The notes below the pieces were generated by a model. That model saw only the letters and a program-made list of their open reading frames with translations, ran no database searches and was not told the DNA's origin. 64,000 bases of DNA, from assembly GCF_002741985.1 (NCBI RefSeq), contig NZ_APHW01000001.1, forward strand, positions 1 to 64,000, given 5' to 3'. The first letter of the stretch is position 1. Each line of letters begins with the position of its first letter. This document shows, piece after piece, positions 45,178 through 55,413 of the stretch. The position numbers and the translations under genes are program-made. The DNA is from Vibrio rotiferianus CAIM 577 = LMG 21460 (GTDB lineage Bacteria; Pseudomonadota; Gammaproteobacteria; Enterobacterales; Vibrionaceae).

Positions 45178-45211
45178 CCCCCAATGAAATCAAACTTTAT
45201 TTCATTGGGGG
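45178..45211 (-). terminator. 13-bp stem-loop downstream of the GGDEF-EAL gene, beside a C8 run
   Basis: CCCCCAATGAAAT and ATTTCATTGGGGG (45178-45190 with 45199-45211) flank an 8-nt loop, 23 nt after the stop. On the gene's strand it is followed by more G rather than T, so termination would not be of the canonical kind. Confidence 0.5.
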
Positions 45212-45234
45212 TAAACCAGTTTTAGGAGGTGTGT

Positions 45235-47682
45235 CTAGTGAAACAGCCTTTCTGGCAGTACTGGAGCGCTAAATCGGTAGCCTTGCCCGTACAAACATCC
45301 TTTCTCTTTTAGGTATTTTGCTTGTTCGTCAGTTTCAATACCTTCTGCGACTACTTTCAATGACAAGCTATTGCTCATTGCGATGATGGCATCAACAATG
45401 GCTTTACTATCTTCATTACTTGGCACATCAGAGACAAATGAACGGTCTACTTTGAGCTTAGTAATAGGTAAGCCTTTTAGGTATGACAATGAAGAGTAGC
45501 CAGTACCAAAGTCATCCAGTGAAATCTCAACGCCGAGCTCTCTTAGTTGGTTTAACGACTCAATGGCATGTCGCGGGTCGTTCAACAAAAAGCTCTCGGT
45601 AATTTCTAGATCCAACAAGTTTGCGGGAAATTGAGTGCGTTCGAGAATGTCTTTCAATCGCTCAATAAAGCCGTTTTTTTGCAATTGAAGTGCTGAAACG
45701 TTGATCGCCATTTTTCCGAAGGCGATGCCTTTATCTAACCAGTATCGGCCTTGTTTGCATGCTTGCTCCATGACCCAAGGACCAATCACTTGAATCAAGC
45801 CTGTTTTTTCAGCGATTGGGATGAAATCCGCTGGAGAAACTTGGCCAAGTTCTGGATGTTTCCAACGTAGTAGGGCTTCTACGCCGATTAGGCTTTTATT
45901 ACTGAGTTGATATTGTGGCTGATACACGAGATACAGTTCGTCTTTCTCAATGGCTTCGTGCAAAGCAGATTGCAGGCGGACGTGAGATACCGACTTATCG
46001 GTTAGCTCTGGAGAGTAGAAAGCATAACCATTTCGTCCATTCTTTTTAGCAAGGTACATAGCCGTATCGGCATTTTTAAGTAAGGTTTCACTGTCTCGAC
46101 CATCTTCAGGGTAGAGCGCAATACCGATGCTGGTTGATACTCTCAGTGATTCGTGGTTTGCCAATGAAAAAGGCTTTTTGAAGACAGTGAGAATGTCTTT
46201 AATCGTCGTGATTAGGTGCTCATTGTCATCGATCTCTGGCAAAATGATCACGAATTCATCACCACCAATTCGAGCTACATGAGCCGATAGATCAAGGACA
46301 TGTTGCAGTCTTTCCGCAAGTTTTGTTAGCAATTGGTCGCCACAAAAATGACCTAAGCTGTCATTGATATGCTTGAAGTGGTCAATATCAAGGAATAGCG
46401 TAGCAAAAGACTGTTGGTTTTTTTGTCCGCTTTCAATGTGTTGTTCTAGCAGAGTGATTAGGTGTGTACGATTTGGCAGATTAGTGAGCGGATCATAAAA
46501 TGCCATGCGTTGAAGCTTCTCTTCATGCGCTTTGCGAACGGTAATATCTTCAAATACGCAGATATAATTAATCAGATGATTCTTATCATCTTTTACTGCA
46601 CTGATGGTCGCTAACTGCGGATAGATACACCCATCCTTTTTGCGATTGATAAATTCGCCTTTCCATTGCCCTTTTGTTTCTAGCTGATGCCACAGCTCTT
46701 GATAAAAGCGGTCATCATGATGTCCAGAACGAAGAATATTAGGGTTTTTTCCTATCACTTCTGCGGCTGAGTAACCCGTGATATGAGTAAATGCGCTGTT
46801 AACGTCTAAGATATTGGCACGACGATCGGTGATCACCATCCCTTCTTGAGAGTTATTGAATATCTTTGAAGCGAGAGAAAGTTGCGTTTCTATCATCTTT
46901 CTGCGGGTAACGTTGCGTGTCATACCCAAAATACCAATCAGCTCACCAGCATGGTTGCGGACGGGTGATTTGATGGTTTCTAGCCAAGTCGGGTTATTGT
47001 TGTCATCAATCAAAGAGCACTCTTCAACTGTGTTTTGGCTGCCTGTCGCGATCACCAACTGGTCGGTATCGATGAACTTTTCCGCGCGAGCTTGGCTAAA
47101 TAACTCAAAGTCGTTTTTCCCGACAATGTCATTGCTGGTCATATTCCATGCTTGTTCCACACTGCGATTGGTCAAAGAGTAGCGGCCATCAATGCTCTTT
47201 ATCCATGTATGATCATCAAGACAATCAACAAACTCTTGCAAGCTTGGTAGCAGCGACGTGTCTTGGTGCAGGTGTCTTGATTGCTCGCGATGAAAGCAAG
47301 TGCCCGCATCAAAGCTAATGCGCCCTGCGAGTGAAGATAGCCAGCCCTCTAACTCAGCGCAGTTATGGTTATCATGAACAAGAGCAATCGCTGCAAATAG
47401 CGTTTCATCGGGCAACCAGATAGGGCAGTAGCTTAATACTTGATTGGCAAAGCTGATACTTTCTACAGTTAAACTTGGGGCTTGGAAATCGCTTGTTGCA
47501 GAAGCGAGCTGGACAGCAATATCGCGACTGTGCCCAGTGGTGGTTTTAACTTCACTTAACTGCCATTGACGAGTGTAGCTAAAAGTAAATAACTGACCTT
47601 GGGCTTGATAAGCTTGGCAGCACTGCTCAAGGGCTGCTTGCCAAGTATTAAGTTGGTCTGGTGAAATTGCAAAGCGAAACAT
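45235..47682 (-). CDS. PAS-PAS-GGDEF-EAL cyclic-di-GMP protein
   Basis: This 815-residue, apparently cytoplasmic protein has no membrane helix in its N-terminal 150 residues (an uncharacterised region). Two PAS domains follow (about 155-265 and 275-390; the second with EGMVITDRRANILDVNSAFTHITGYS). The GGDEF domain has an intact IGGDEF (473-477) and an inhibitory RxxD-like site is not evident. The EAL domain has canonical EALLRW (602-607), INVSA, LEITES, LDDFGTGYSSL, KVDRSF and EGIET. Both catalytic sites look intact; the sign of net activity cannot be told. Possibly sensing redox or small ligands by PAS. Monocistronic by spacing. Confidence 0.9.
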   Translation of the reverse strand: MFRFAISPDQLNTWQAALEQCCQAYQAQGQLFTFSYTRQWQLSEVKTTTGHSRDIAVQLASATSDFQAPSLTVESISFANQVLSYCPIWLPDETLFAAIALVHDNHNCAELEGWLSSLAGRISFDAGTCFHREQSRHLHQDTSLLPSLQEFVDCLDDHTWIKSIDGRYSLTNRSVEQAWNMTSNDIVGKNDFELFSQARAEKFIDTDQLVIATGSQNTVEECSLIDDNNNPTWLETIKSPVRNHAGELIGILGMTRNVTRRKMIETQLSLASKIFNNSQEGMVITDRRANILDVNSAFTHITGYSAAEVIGKNPNILRSGHHDDRFYQELWHQLETKGQWKGEFINRKKDGCIYPQLATISAVKDDKNHLINYICVFEDITVRKAHEEKLQRMAFYDPLTNLPNRTHLITLLEQHIESGQKNQQSFATLFLDIDHFKHINDSLGHFCGDQLLTKLAERLQHVLDLSAHVARIGGDEFVIILPEIDDNEHLITTIKDILTVFKKPFSLANHESLRVSTSIGIALYPEDGRDSETLLKNADTAMYLAKKNGRNGYAFYSPELTDKSVSHVRLQSALHEAIEKDELYLVYQPQYQLSNKSLIGVEALLRWKHPELGQVSPADFIPIAEKTGLIQVIGPWVMEQACKQGRYWLDKGIAFGKMAINVSALQLQKNGFIERLKDILERTQFPANLLDLEITESFLLNDPRHAIESLNQLRELGVEISLDDFGTGYSSLSYLKGLPITKLKVDRSFVSDVPSNEDSKAIVDAIIAMSNSLSLKVVAEGIETDEQAKYLKEKGCLYGQGYRFSAPVLPERLFH

Positions 47683-47752
47683 ATTAAATTAATTATCCTG
47701 ACATGCCCCTGTTTGGCGCGCTACCACGTGCACCAATATGAGTAGTTAATTT

Positions 47753-47783
47753 GGGGCTTTGGTTATATCGTATCCAAAGCCCC
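47753..47783. terminator. Stem-loop downstream of the EamA gene
   Basis: GGGGCTTTGG / CCAAAGCCCC, perfect 10-bp stem, 11-nt loop, between two minus-strand genes; poor T-run. Confidence 0.5.
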
Positions 47784-47881
47784 CATAAATCCAAGTCAAG
47801 AATGAGAGATAAGATGAGTAATTTGTTAGCTATCTCTCTTTTTAACGAAATTGCATTTGGTTTTGTAAAGTTTCGCTTTAT

Positions 47882-48787
47882 TTATTGCTGGGGCTCTGAA
47901 AGCTGCTTTTTGCCAAATTTTACTTGTTGGATCACCAAGCCGCTGATGATCAGCACCAAGCCTATCAAAGTGGATGGATGAATCTCTTCGCCAATGATGG
48001 TGGCAAGTAGCATTAAAGAGATGAACGGTGAGGCAAAAATCAGGTTGCTAATGCGAGCTGTGTTTTCGGTTAGCTTCAGTGCTGATAACCAAAGTACGAA
48101 GGTGACCCCCATCTCAAACAGACCCACGTAGGTCACTGCCGCCCAGCCTTTCGCGGTAATTTGGCCCCAGTCTGCACCTTCGTAGATACTCAAACCAATC
48201 GCGAATGGGATGGCAACCAAAAAGCCAAGGAGTACGCCAATTACAGGATCGGCTTTGTTTTTGGTATTGAGAATCCAGTAACTTGCCCAAAGCAGAGTCG
48301 AGAGCAGAGCTAGCCCGACACCAAGCGGACTTTCAAAATCCATCCCTAACACATTGCCTTTGGTGGCAATCACGATGACTCCCAAATAACTAAAACAGCA
48401 TGCGATCCAGTCTTTACCTCGGATTTTTTGGCCTAAGAAAACCGCCGCCATTAGAGTCAAGGTGATCGCCCAACTGTAGTTGATCGCCTGTGCTTGGGAG
48501 GCGGGTAGCAAATCATAGGCCTTGAACAAAATCAGGTAGTAAGCCAGTGGGTTAATTAAACCGAGCAGTAAGTAGTACCAAGGATTAGAAAGAAACGTCG
48601 AGCTGAGCTGATTGAGTTTACCCTGCACACCACACACCATGATGAGAGCGATGGCTGAGACAATACTCGCCATGGTCAGCATCTGAATTGGTGTGAATTC
48701 CGCTAAAGTCAATTTAAATGCGGTCGCTACTGTTGACCAAAGTAATACCGCTGATAGCCCAAATCCTAGGGCGCGACGCTCGTTCAT
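47882..48787 (-). CDS. EamA/DMT-family transporter
   Basis: A 301-residue ten-helix transporter with two EamA repeats. The first reads SAVLLWSTVATAFKLTLAEFTPIQML and the second GVGLALLSTLLWASYWILN. The C-terminus is basic. Open frame extends to 48859, but ATG 48787 has AGAGG five bases upstream and gives a normal N-terminus (MNERRALGFG). Substrate not predictable. Not closely similar to the other EamA protein at 40733. Divergent from rmuC. Confidence 0.84.
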   Translation of the reverse strand: MNERRALGFGLSAVLLWSTVATAFKLTLAEFTPIQMLTMASIVSAIALIMVCGVQGKLNQLSSTFLSNPWYYLLLGLINPLAYYLILFKAYDLLPASQAQAINYSWAITLTLMAAVFLGQKIRGKDWIACCFSYLGVIVIATKGNVLGMDFESPLGVGLALLSTLLWASYWILNTKNKADPVIGVLLGFLVAIPFAIGLSIYEGADWGQITAKGWAAVTYVGLFEMGVTFVLWLSALKLTENTARISNLIFASPFISLMLLATIIGEEIHPSTLIGLVLIISGLVIQQVKFGKKQLSEPQQ

Positions 48788-48956
48788 GATGCCTCTGTGT
48801 GATGAAGTACCGCTCATTGTTGTTGATTTGAGCTGGTGTGAGTATGTTGTACGGAGCACCTAGTGTATGCGAGGATTTTTCATCCAACAAACTGGACATT
48901 TATCCAGTATGTAAATACCATTGTTAAAGATAAAAAACACAGGCTAACTCGCTATT

Positions 48957-50489
48957 ATGCAATGGATTCTTGAGCATCAATCTCTCATTCTGTCTTCTCT
49001 TTTTACCGCGACTATTAGCGGCATTGCAGTGGGTTGGTGGGTTAAACAACGTTTTGCCACGCAAACCCAGCTACTTGAACAACAGCTCTTTTCTGAAAAA
49101 CAACTTCATCAACAACAACTTGAACAAGTGAAGCAAAGCCTTGCTGAGGCGCAGCAAGAACTAGATGAACTTGATGATGAACGCGATAAAGCAGCATTCG
49201 AGGTGCGCCAAACCCATGGTAAATTGATGGCGGCGATGGAAAAGTTGCGCTACTTCGAAGCAGTAAAACAAGAGCGCCAGCAGTATTTTGATGAGCTAGG
49301 GCAGATGCGAGAGCACAAATCACGTCTTGAAACCCAGCTTGGTGAGCAGCAAGCGCGCCACGAGCAAATCAACCAAGCCAATGCAGAAAAGCTGCAGATT
49401 CTTGAGCAAGCAGAAGTACGTTTGAAGCAGCAATTTGAACACTTAGCGAATCAGTTGTTCGAAGAGAAAACCGCCAAAGTCGACATGCAAAACCGCCAAA
49501 GCTTGGAAGGTTTATTGTCTCCACTAAAAGAGCAGTTAGAAGGGTTCAAAAAGCAAGTCAACGACAGCTTTAGCCAAGAAGCCAAAGAGCGTCATACCTT
49601 AGTACACGAACTTAAAAACCTACAGCGCTTGAACGAGCACATGACCCGAGAAGCGGTCAATCTTACTCAAGCGCTGAAAGGTGACAACAAACAGCAGGGT
49701 AACTGGGGTGAAGTGGTTCTGGCTCGTGTATTGGCAGAATCTGGCTTACGTGAAGGGCATGAGTACCAAACTCAGGTGAGCTTGCAAAACGAAGCGGGCA
49801 AGCGCTATCAACCGGATGTGATTGTTCACTTACCGCAAAACAAACAAGTGGTGGTTGATTCGAAAATGGCGTTGGTGGCATACGAGCGCTACTTCAACGC
49901 AGAGAGCGACATTCAACGAGAGCAGGCGCTGAGCGATCATCTAGCCGCGCTGCGCGCGCACATCAAAGGCTTGAGCCTTAAGGATTACCACCAGTTAAAA
50001 GGCATCCAGAGCTTAGACTACGTGCTGATGTTTATTCCGGTGGAGCCTGCATTCCAAGTTGCGATTCAAGCCGACCCGAGCTTGGTTAAAGATGCCATGG
50101 AACAAAATATTATTTTGGTCAGTCCGACCACTTTGCTGGTGGCGCTACGTACGATAGATAACTTGTGGCGTAACGAACGCCAAAACGAAAACGCCCAATT
50201 GATCGCGGAACGAGCGGCGAAGCTTTACGACAAACTGCGCTTGTTTGTAGACGATATGGAAGGGCTTGGCGGCGCATTAGACAAAGCCAACCAAACGTAC
50301 CAAGGCGCGATGAATAAGTTGGCGACAGGGCGCGGCAACGTGATCCGTCAGGCGGAAAGCTTTAAGCAACTCGGGGTTGAGGTAAAACGTCCTATTTCTC
50401 CTGATCTTGCCCAGTTAGCGCACAGTGAGTCATTTTCGGAAAATGCTTCTTTAGTAGAAAGACATCCGGCTGAGGATAAAGTAAACTAA
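48957..50489 (+). CDS. rmuC: DNA recombination protein RmuC
   Basis: This 510-residue protein has an N-terminal membrane helix (about 8-28), a long Gln/Glu-rich coiled coil (about 35-200), and a C-terminal restriction-endonuclease-like RmuC domain (GNWGEVVLARVLAESGL, QPDVIVHLPQNKQVVVDSKM). In E. coli loss of RmuC raises inversion at short repeats. It precedes ubiE by 78 nt, which repeats the rmuC-ubiEJB gene order of enterics. Confidence 0.93.
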   Translation: MQWILEHQSLILSSLFTATISGIAVGWWVKQRFATQTQLLEQQLFSEKQLHQQQLEQVKQSLAEAQQELDELDDERDKAAFEVRQTHGKLMAAMEKLRYFEAVKQERQQYFDELGQMREHKSRLETQLGEQQARHEQINQANAEKLQILEQAEVRLKQQFEHLANQLFEEKTAKVDMQNRQSLEGLLSPLKEQLEGFKKQVNDSFSQEAKERHTLVHELKNLQRLNEHMTREAVNLTQALKGDNKQQGNWGEVVLARVLAESGLREGHEYQTQVSLQNEAGKRYQPDVIVHLPQNKQVVVDSKMALVAYERYFNAESDIQREQALSDHLAALRAHIKGLSLKDYHQLKGIQSLDYVLMFIPVEPAFQVAIQADPSLVKDAMEQNIILVSPTTLLVALRTIDNLWRNERQNENAQLIAERAAKLYDKLRLFVDDMEGLGGALDKANQTYQGAMNKLATGRGNVIRQAESFKQLGVEVKRPISPDLAQLAHSESFSENASLVERHPAEDKVN

Positions 50490-50567
50490 TCGCCCGCAGT
50501 ACAGTGGGCGACTATATTTGTCAGCAACCGCCCCGAAGTGAGAAAGTGCTGCCCAAGAGGAATCAGA

Positions 50568-51347
50568 ATGACGGACACAAGCGTGCAATCAAATACAGCG
50601 TTAGAAAATGACACTACCCACTTTGGTTTTACCACAGTGGCAAAAGACGAAAAAGTGACCAAAGTTGCCGAAGTTTTCCACTCAGTGGCAGCAAAATACG
50701 ACATCATGAATGACCTGATGTCAGGTGGTGTTCACCGCCTTTGGAAGCGTTTTACTATTGATTGCAGTGGCGCTCGTCCAGGTCAACGTGTTCTTGACCT
50801 AGGTGGTGGTACTGGCGACCTGACGGCGAAATTCTCGCGCATTGTTGGCGATCAAGGCCACGTGATCCTAGCGGACATCAACAACTCAATGCTGAATGTG
50901 GGTCGTGACAAGCTACGCGACAACGGTATTGTGGGTAACGTGCATTACGTGCAAGCGAACGCAGAAGAACTGCCGTTCCCAGATGATTACTTTGACGTGA
51001 TCACTATCAGCTTCTGTCTACGTAACGTAACTGATAAAGACAAAGCACTGCGCTCGATGTTCCGTGTGTTGAAGCCAGGTGGTCGTCTGTTGGTGCTTGA
51101 GTTCTCAAAACCAATTCTAGAGCCGCTATCAAAAGTGTACGACGCGTACTCTTTCCACCTATTGCCGAAAATGGGTGAGCTAGTGGCAAATGACGCAGAC
51201 AGCTACCGTTACCTAGCAGAATCTATCCGCATGCACCCAGACCAAGATACGCTGGAAGGCATGATGAAAGAAGCGGGCTTCGAAAACACCAAATACTACA
51301 ACCTAACGGGTGGTATTGTGGCGCTGCACCGCGGCTACAAATTCTAA
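50568..51347 (+). CDS. ubiE: Ubiquinone/menaquinone C-methyltransferase UbiE
   Basis: A 259-residue SAM-dependent methyltransferase acting in both ubiquinone and menaquinone synthesis. It has [20 protein letters not shown] loop [12 protein letters not shown] (about 73-84), [13 protein letters not shown] and C-terminal [18 protein letters not shown] 50568 with AGAGGA upstream is chosen over the in-frame 50538. First gene of ubiE-ubiJ-ubiB, 11 nt before ubiJ. Confidence 0.96.
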   Translation: MTDTSVQSNTALENDTTHFGFTTVAKDEKVTKVAEVFHSVAAKYDIMNDLMSGGVHRLWKRFTIDCSGARPGQRVLDLGGGTGDLTAKFSRIVGDQGHVILADINNSMLNVGRDKLRDNGIVGNVHYVQANAEELPFPDDYFDVITISFCLRNVTDKDKALRSMFRVLKPGGRLLVLEFSKPILEPLSKVYDAYSFHLLPKMGELVANDADSYRYLAESIRMHPDQDTLEGMMKEAGFENTKYYNLTGGIVALHRGYKF

Positions 51348-51358
51348 GGATAAGCGGT

Positions 51359-51994
51359 ATGCCATTTGAACCTCTTATCACCGCCGTTATTGAAACGACA
51401 CTAAATACGCTGATTAAAGACGATCCTGAATTGGGTCGTCGTTTGTCACGTCTTAAAGGTCAGGTGATTCAAATTCATCTGAAAGAAATCAATAAGACAT
51501 TGACGTTCATCTTCAGCCAGCAAATCGATGTTTTGGGCAACTACGAAGGTCAGCCAGATTGTTATCTGTCGCTGAATCTAAGCGTCCTGCCTGAGCTGCG
51601 CGATCAAGCCAACATCACCCGCCTTATCAAGCAAGACAAACTTGAGCTTGAAGGTGACATTCAATTGGCACAGAAATTCTCTCAATTAATGGTGGATTGC
51701 AAACCTGACATCGAAGAATGGTTGTCTCGCGTGACAGGTGATGTCGTGGCGCATACTTTTGTGCAAGGCACCAAAAACGTCGGCGGCTTCTTTGCTTCTC
51801 AAGCAGAAAAACATCAACGCCATCTTGCTCAAGTGGTAACAGAAGAGTGGAAACTGGCGCCAGCACCGCTGGAAATCGCCCACTTCTGTGACCAAGTGGA
51901 TGACGTTCGCAGCCAAGCTTCTCGCGTTGAAGTGCGCCTAAACGCACTACTAAACAAATTCGACTCGGATAAGTCTGCGCTGGAGAACTCATGA
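51359..51994 (+). CDS. ubiJ: Ubiquinone biosynthesis accessory protein UbiJ
   Basis: This 211-residue protein has an N-terminal SCP2 lipid-binding-like domain (about 10-110) and a C-terminal coiled coil (about 170-205). UbiJ helps organise the Ubi complex and interacts with UbiK, encoded at 4055 in this window. Overlaps ubiB by four bases (ATGA), giving translational coupling. Confidence 0.92.
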   Translation: MPFEPLITAVIETTLNTLIKDDPELGRRLSRLKGQVIQIHLKEINKTLTFIFSQQIDVLGNYEGQPDCYLSLNLSVLPELRDQANITRLIKQDKLELEGDIQLAQKFSQLMVDCKPDIEEWLSRVTGDVVAHTFVQGTKNVGGFFASQAEKHQRHLAQVVTEEWKLAPAPLEIAHFCDQVDDVRSQASRVEVRLNALLNKFDSDKSALENS

Positions 51995-53625
51995 CGCCAG
52001 CAGAAATAAAGCGCTTATACCAAATCATTAAAGTTCAGCTGGAATACGGCTTGGATGAGTTGTTGCCTGATCATCAACTGACCAAAGCACCGCTTTTGAT
52101 GCGCAAAAGCCTATTCTGGATTAAGAACAAGCACCCAGATAAACCGTTAGGTGAGCGTCTTCGCCTCGCTCTGCAAGAACTTGGCCCGGTTTGGATTAAG
52201 TTTGGTCAGATGATGTCGACCCGCCGTGACCTTTTCCCTCCGCATATCGCCGATCCTCTTGCGCTTTTGCAAGACCAAGTTGCGCCATTTGATGGGCAGC
52301 TTGCGAAGGAGCAAATGGAACTCGCTTTGGGCGGACCATTAGAAAACTGGTTTACTGAATTTGATATCAAACCGTTAGCGTCTGCGTCGATTGCTCAGGT
52401 GCATACCGCGCGTTTAAAAGACACTAACCAAGAAGTGGTATTAAAGGTCATCCGTCCAGATATTCGTCCGGTGATTGATTCAGATCTAAAACTGATGCAC
52501 CGAATGGCGCGTATAGTCGCCGGAGCGATGCCTGAAGCACGTCGTTTAAAACCGGTCGAAGTGGTTCGTGAGTACGAAAAAACCTTACTTGATGAACTCG
52601 ATTTGCGTCGCGAAGCGGCGAACGCGATTCAACTGCGTCGCAACTTCGAAGGCAGTGAAGAGCTTTACGTACCAGAAGTTTTTCCTGACTTTAGTAATGA
52701 AACTGTCATGGTTTCTGAGCGAATATATGGCATCCAAGTCTCTGATATTGAAGGCTTGGAAGCGAATGGTACCAATATGAAACTGCTCGCGGAACGCGGT
52801 GTGAGTGTGTTCTTCACTCAGGTGTTCCGAGATAGCTTTTTCCATGCCGACATGCACCCAGGCAACGTGTTTGTTAAGCCGGAGCATCCAGAGAATCCTA
52901 TGTGGATTGGGCTCGATTGCGGGATCGTTGGTACACTTAATAGTGAAGACAAACGATATCTGGCGGAAAACTTCCTCGCTTTCTTCAATCGTGATTACCG
53001 CCGCGTAGCGGAATTACACGTTGATTCGGGGTGGGTGCCTGCCGATACCAATGTCGATGAATTTGAATTTGCGATTCGCATTGTGTGTGAGCCAATCTTT
53101 GCCAAGCCACTTTGTGAGATCTCTTTCGGTCACGTACTGTTGAACCTGTTCAACACAGCGCGTCGATTCAATATGGAAGTGCAGCCGCAGCTTGTGTTGC
53201 TACAAAAAACGCTGTTGTACGTCGAAGGACTGGGTCGCCAGTTGTACCCGCAACTTGATTTGTGGGAGACCGCGAAACCTTTCCTTGAAGAATGGATGAT
53301 GAACCAAGTCGGTCCGCAAGCTTTAGTGAATGCCATTAAAGACCGCGCGCCGTTTTGGGCAGAGAAGTTACCGGAACTGCCGGAGCTGCTTTACGATAGC
53401 CTCAAACAAGGCAAAGCCATGAATCAACGCATGGATCTGCTTTACCAAGGTTACCGTCAGAGTAAGCGTCAGCAGGCGACAGGAAAGTTTTTATTTGGTG
53501 TTGGAGCCACTTTAGTCGTATGCTCGGCAATATTGGTGGATAACGCTTATGAGCAGCTATCGATGGCCTGCGGTATCGCAGGGGTCACATTTTGGTTGCT
53601 TAGTTGGCGAGCTTATCGTCGATAG
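51991..53625 (+). CDS. ubiB: Ubiquinone biosynthesis ATPase/kinase-like UbiB
   Basis: A 544-residue ABC1/ADCK/UbiB-family protein. It has the KxGQ motif in [19 protein letters not shown] (about 69-87), the A-rich loop ASASIAQVH (about 129-137), the ExD in [19 protein letters not shown] catalytic segment (about 285-292) and DCGIVG. Two C-terminal membrane helices (about 498-540) anchor it to the inner membrane. Last gene of the ubi part; tatA begins 48 nt after. Confidence 0.95.
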   Translation: MTPAEIKRLYQIIKVQLEYGLDELLPDHQLTKAPLLMRKSLFWIKNKHPDKPLGERLRLALQELGPVWIKFGQMMSTRRDLFPPHIADPLALLQDQVAPFDGQLAKEQMELALGGPLENWFTEFDIKPLASASIAQVHTARLKDTNQEVVLKVIRPDIRPVIDSDLKLMHRMARIVAGAMPEARRLKPVEVVREYEKTLLDELDLRREAANAIQLRRNFEGSEELYVPEVFPDFSNETVMVSERIYGIQVSDIEGLEANGTNMKLLAERGVSVFFTQVFRDSFFHADMHPGNVFVKPEHPENPMWIGLDCGIVGTLNSEDKRYLAENFLAFFNRDYRRVAELHVDSGWVPADTNVDEFEFAIRIVCEPIFAKPLCEISFGHVLLNLFNTARRFNMEVQPQLVLLQKTLLYVEGLGRQLYPQLDLWETAKPFLEEWMMNQVGPQALVNAIKDRAPFWAEKLPELPELLYDSLKQGKAMNQRMDLLYQGYRQSKRQQATGKFLFGVGATLVVCSAILVDNAYEQLSMACGIAGVTFWLLSWRAYRR

Positions 53626-53673
53626 ACGTTAAACTCTTGAAATAAATTTGTTTAAAGACCCGAGGTAAAAAGA

Positions 53674-53922
53674 ATGGGTGGTATCAGTGTTTGGCAACTT
53701 CTAATCATTGCTGTAATTGTTGTATTGCTATTCGGAACTAAGAAACTACGCGGTATCGGTGGCGATCTGGGTGGTGCCGTTAAGGGCTTCAAAAAAGCAA
53801 TGAGCGAAGATGAGCCTGCGAAGAAAGACGACAAAGACGCAGACTTCGAGCCAAAAAGTCTAGAAGAGCAGCAAAAGAAAGAAGCAGCTCCTGAATCGAA
53901 AAAAGACAAAGAGCAGGCGTAA
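53674..53922 (+). CDS. tatA: Twin-arginine translocase subunit TatA
   Basis: An 82-residue protein with a short N-terminal helix ([17 protein letters not shown]), the FGTKKLRG hinge, an amphipathic helix, and an acidic/Lys-rich tail. It forms the pore-like oligomer for folded substrates. GAGGT precedes the ATG. Starts the tatAB pair, three bases before tatB. Confidence 0.96.
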   Translation: MGGISVWQLLIIAVIVVLLFGTKKLRGIGGDLGGAVKGFKKAMSEDEPAKKDDKDADFEPKSLEEQQKKEAAPESKKDKEQA

Positions 53923-53925
53923 AAC

Positions 53926-54324
53926 GTGTTTGATATCGGTTTTTGGGAACTGGTATTAATATCTGTTGTTGGTCTGGTTGTTCTTGGTCCCGAGCGTTTG
54001 CCACATGCCATCCGCAGTGTCTCTCGTTTTGTCGGAGCAGCGAAGAGTATGGCAAACAGCGTCAAAGACGAGTTGTCACACGAGCTGAAAGTTCAAGAAC
54101 TGCAAGAAAACTTGCGCAAAGCTGAGCAAATGGGGATGGATGATCTATCTCCTGAGCTGAAATCTTCAGTCGAAGAGTTGAAGAAAGCGGCGCAATCTGT
54201 AAACCGCCCTTACGCGGAGCCAACCAAATCAGAAGCGGAGCCTAAACAAGAGGCACCTGCGACTGAAACCGTTGAGAAAGCGGAAGAGATTAAGGTTACA
54301 GCGGCAGATAAGAAAGCCGAATAG
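53926..54324 (+). CDS. tatB: Twin-arginine translocase subunit TatB
   Basis: This 132-residue protein begins with GTG ([31 protein letters not shown]). It has a membrane helix at about 5-21, the conserved Glu in FWEL, GPERLP hinge, a coiled-coil amphipathic region and an acidic tail. With TatC it forms the receptor for twin-arginine signal peptides. Followed by a terminator-like hairpin before tatC. Confidence 0.95.
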   Translation: MFDIGFWELVLISVVGLVVLGPERLPHAIRSVSRFVGAAKSMANSVKDELSHELKVQELQENLRKAEQMGMDDLSPELKSSVEELKKAAQSVNRPYAEPTKSEAEPKQEAPATETVEKAEEIKVTAADKKAE

Positions 54325-54333
54325 TCTCATTAG

Positions 54334-54366
54334 GAGGAGCTACTAGTGATTGGTAGCTCCTTTTTG
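54334..54366 (+). terminator. Terminator-like hairpin between tatB and tatC
   Basis: AGGAGCTACT and GGTAGCTCCT (54335-54344 with 54352-54361) form a ten-pair stem ending in a T-run TTTTT. It sits 27 nt before the tatC start, inside the usual tatABC operon. Confidence 0.8.
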
Positions 54367-54392
54367 ATCAGGTTTTAAAAAAGAGGTTTGCC

Positions 54393-55142
54393 ATGTCTAC
54401 CGTCGAGCAGACACAACCTTTAATTAGTCATTTATTAGAACTTCGCAACCGACTGCTCAAAGCCATTGCTGCAGTATTGGTGGTGTTTGTTGGACTAATT
54501 TACTTCTCTAACCACATTTACGAGTTTGTCTCAGCGCCTTTGGTAGAGCGTCTACCTGAAGGTGCCACGATGATTGCTACTGATGTGGCTTCACCGTTTT
54601 TCACGCCTTTGAAGCTAACCTTGATTGCTTCGGTGTTTATTGCGGTGCCGTTTATCTTGTACCAAGTGTGGGCATTTGTTGCTCCGGGCTTGTACAAGCA
54701 TGAACGTCGATTGATCATGCCACTGCTGTTCTCGAGCTCACTGTTGTTCTATTGCGGCGTGGCGTTTGCCTACTTCGTGGTATTCCCGCTGGTGTTTGGC
54801 TTCTTTACTGCTATCTCTCTTGGTGGGGTAGAGTTCGCAACCGACATCTCGAGTTACCTTGATTTTGTTCTGGCGCTGTTTATGGCGTTTGGTATCGCGT
54901 TTGAAGTGCCTGTAGCGATTATCTTGCTATGTTGGACTGGCGCAACCACACCACAAGATCTGAAAGAGAAGCGCCCATACATTATTGTGTGTGCGTTTAT
55001 TGTCGGCATGCTATTGACGCCGCCGGATATGATCTCGCAAACCCTACTTGCAATTCCGATGTGTTTGCTGTTTGAGGTGGGTTTGTTCTTCGCGCGTTTC
55101 TACACACGTAAAGACGACGAACAAGAAGAAGTGGAAGAGTAA
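54393..55142 (+). CDS. tatC: Twin-arginine translocase subunit TatC
   Basis: A 249-residue inner-membrane protein with six helices. It has an N-terminal [16 protein letters not shown] (signal-peptide binding), [36 protein letters not shown], and the conserved Glu/Phe in [10 protein letters not shown]. It reads on from tatB after the terminator-like hairpin, with AGAGG at the start. Confidence 0.96.
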   Translation: MSTVEQTQPLISHLLELRNRLLKAIAAVLVVFVGLIYFSNHIYEFVSAPLVERLPEGATMIATDVASPFFTPLKLTLIASVFIAVPFILYQVWAFVAPGLYKHERRLIMPLLFSSSLLFYCGVAFAYFVVFPLVFGFFTAISLGGVEFATDISSYLDFVLALFMAFGIAFEVPVAIILLCWTGATTPQDLKEKRPYIIVCAFIVGMLLTPPDMISQTLLAIPMCLLFEVGLFFARFYTRKDDEQEEVEE

Positions 55143-55186
55143 GTCTGAAGTTATAGGTCTACACCTTCCATTAATTGAATATAGAG

Positions 55187-55209
55187 CCCTGCTTTTAGCA
55201 GGGTTTTTT
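55187..55209 (+). terminator. Terminator after tatC
   Basis: CCCTGC-TTTTA-GCAGGG then six T. From here to 55413 (about 200 bp) I see no gene; probably the promoter of the next gene. Confidence 0.92.
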
Positions 55210-55413
55210 GTATTGGAATAAGGAGTACGGAGGCGTTAGTGCTGACAATGTTATGCAACAGAAAACCCCATAATGTAGAAGGCCGTCGAAAAACTATTAG
55301 GTAGTTATAAACGCTCATAGCATTTACAGACTTAAGTAGTGGAGTGAATTAGTATCCTGTGAATAACAAGGAAAGTAAGTTAATGAATCTATTGATATCT
55401 TTAGGAGTTTCTC

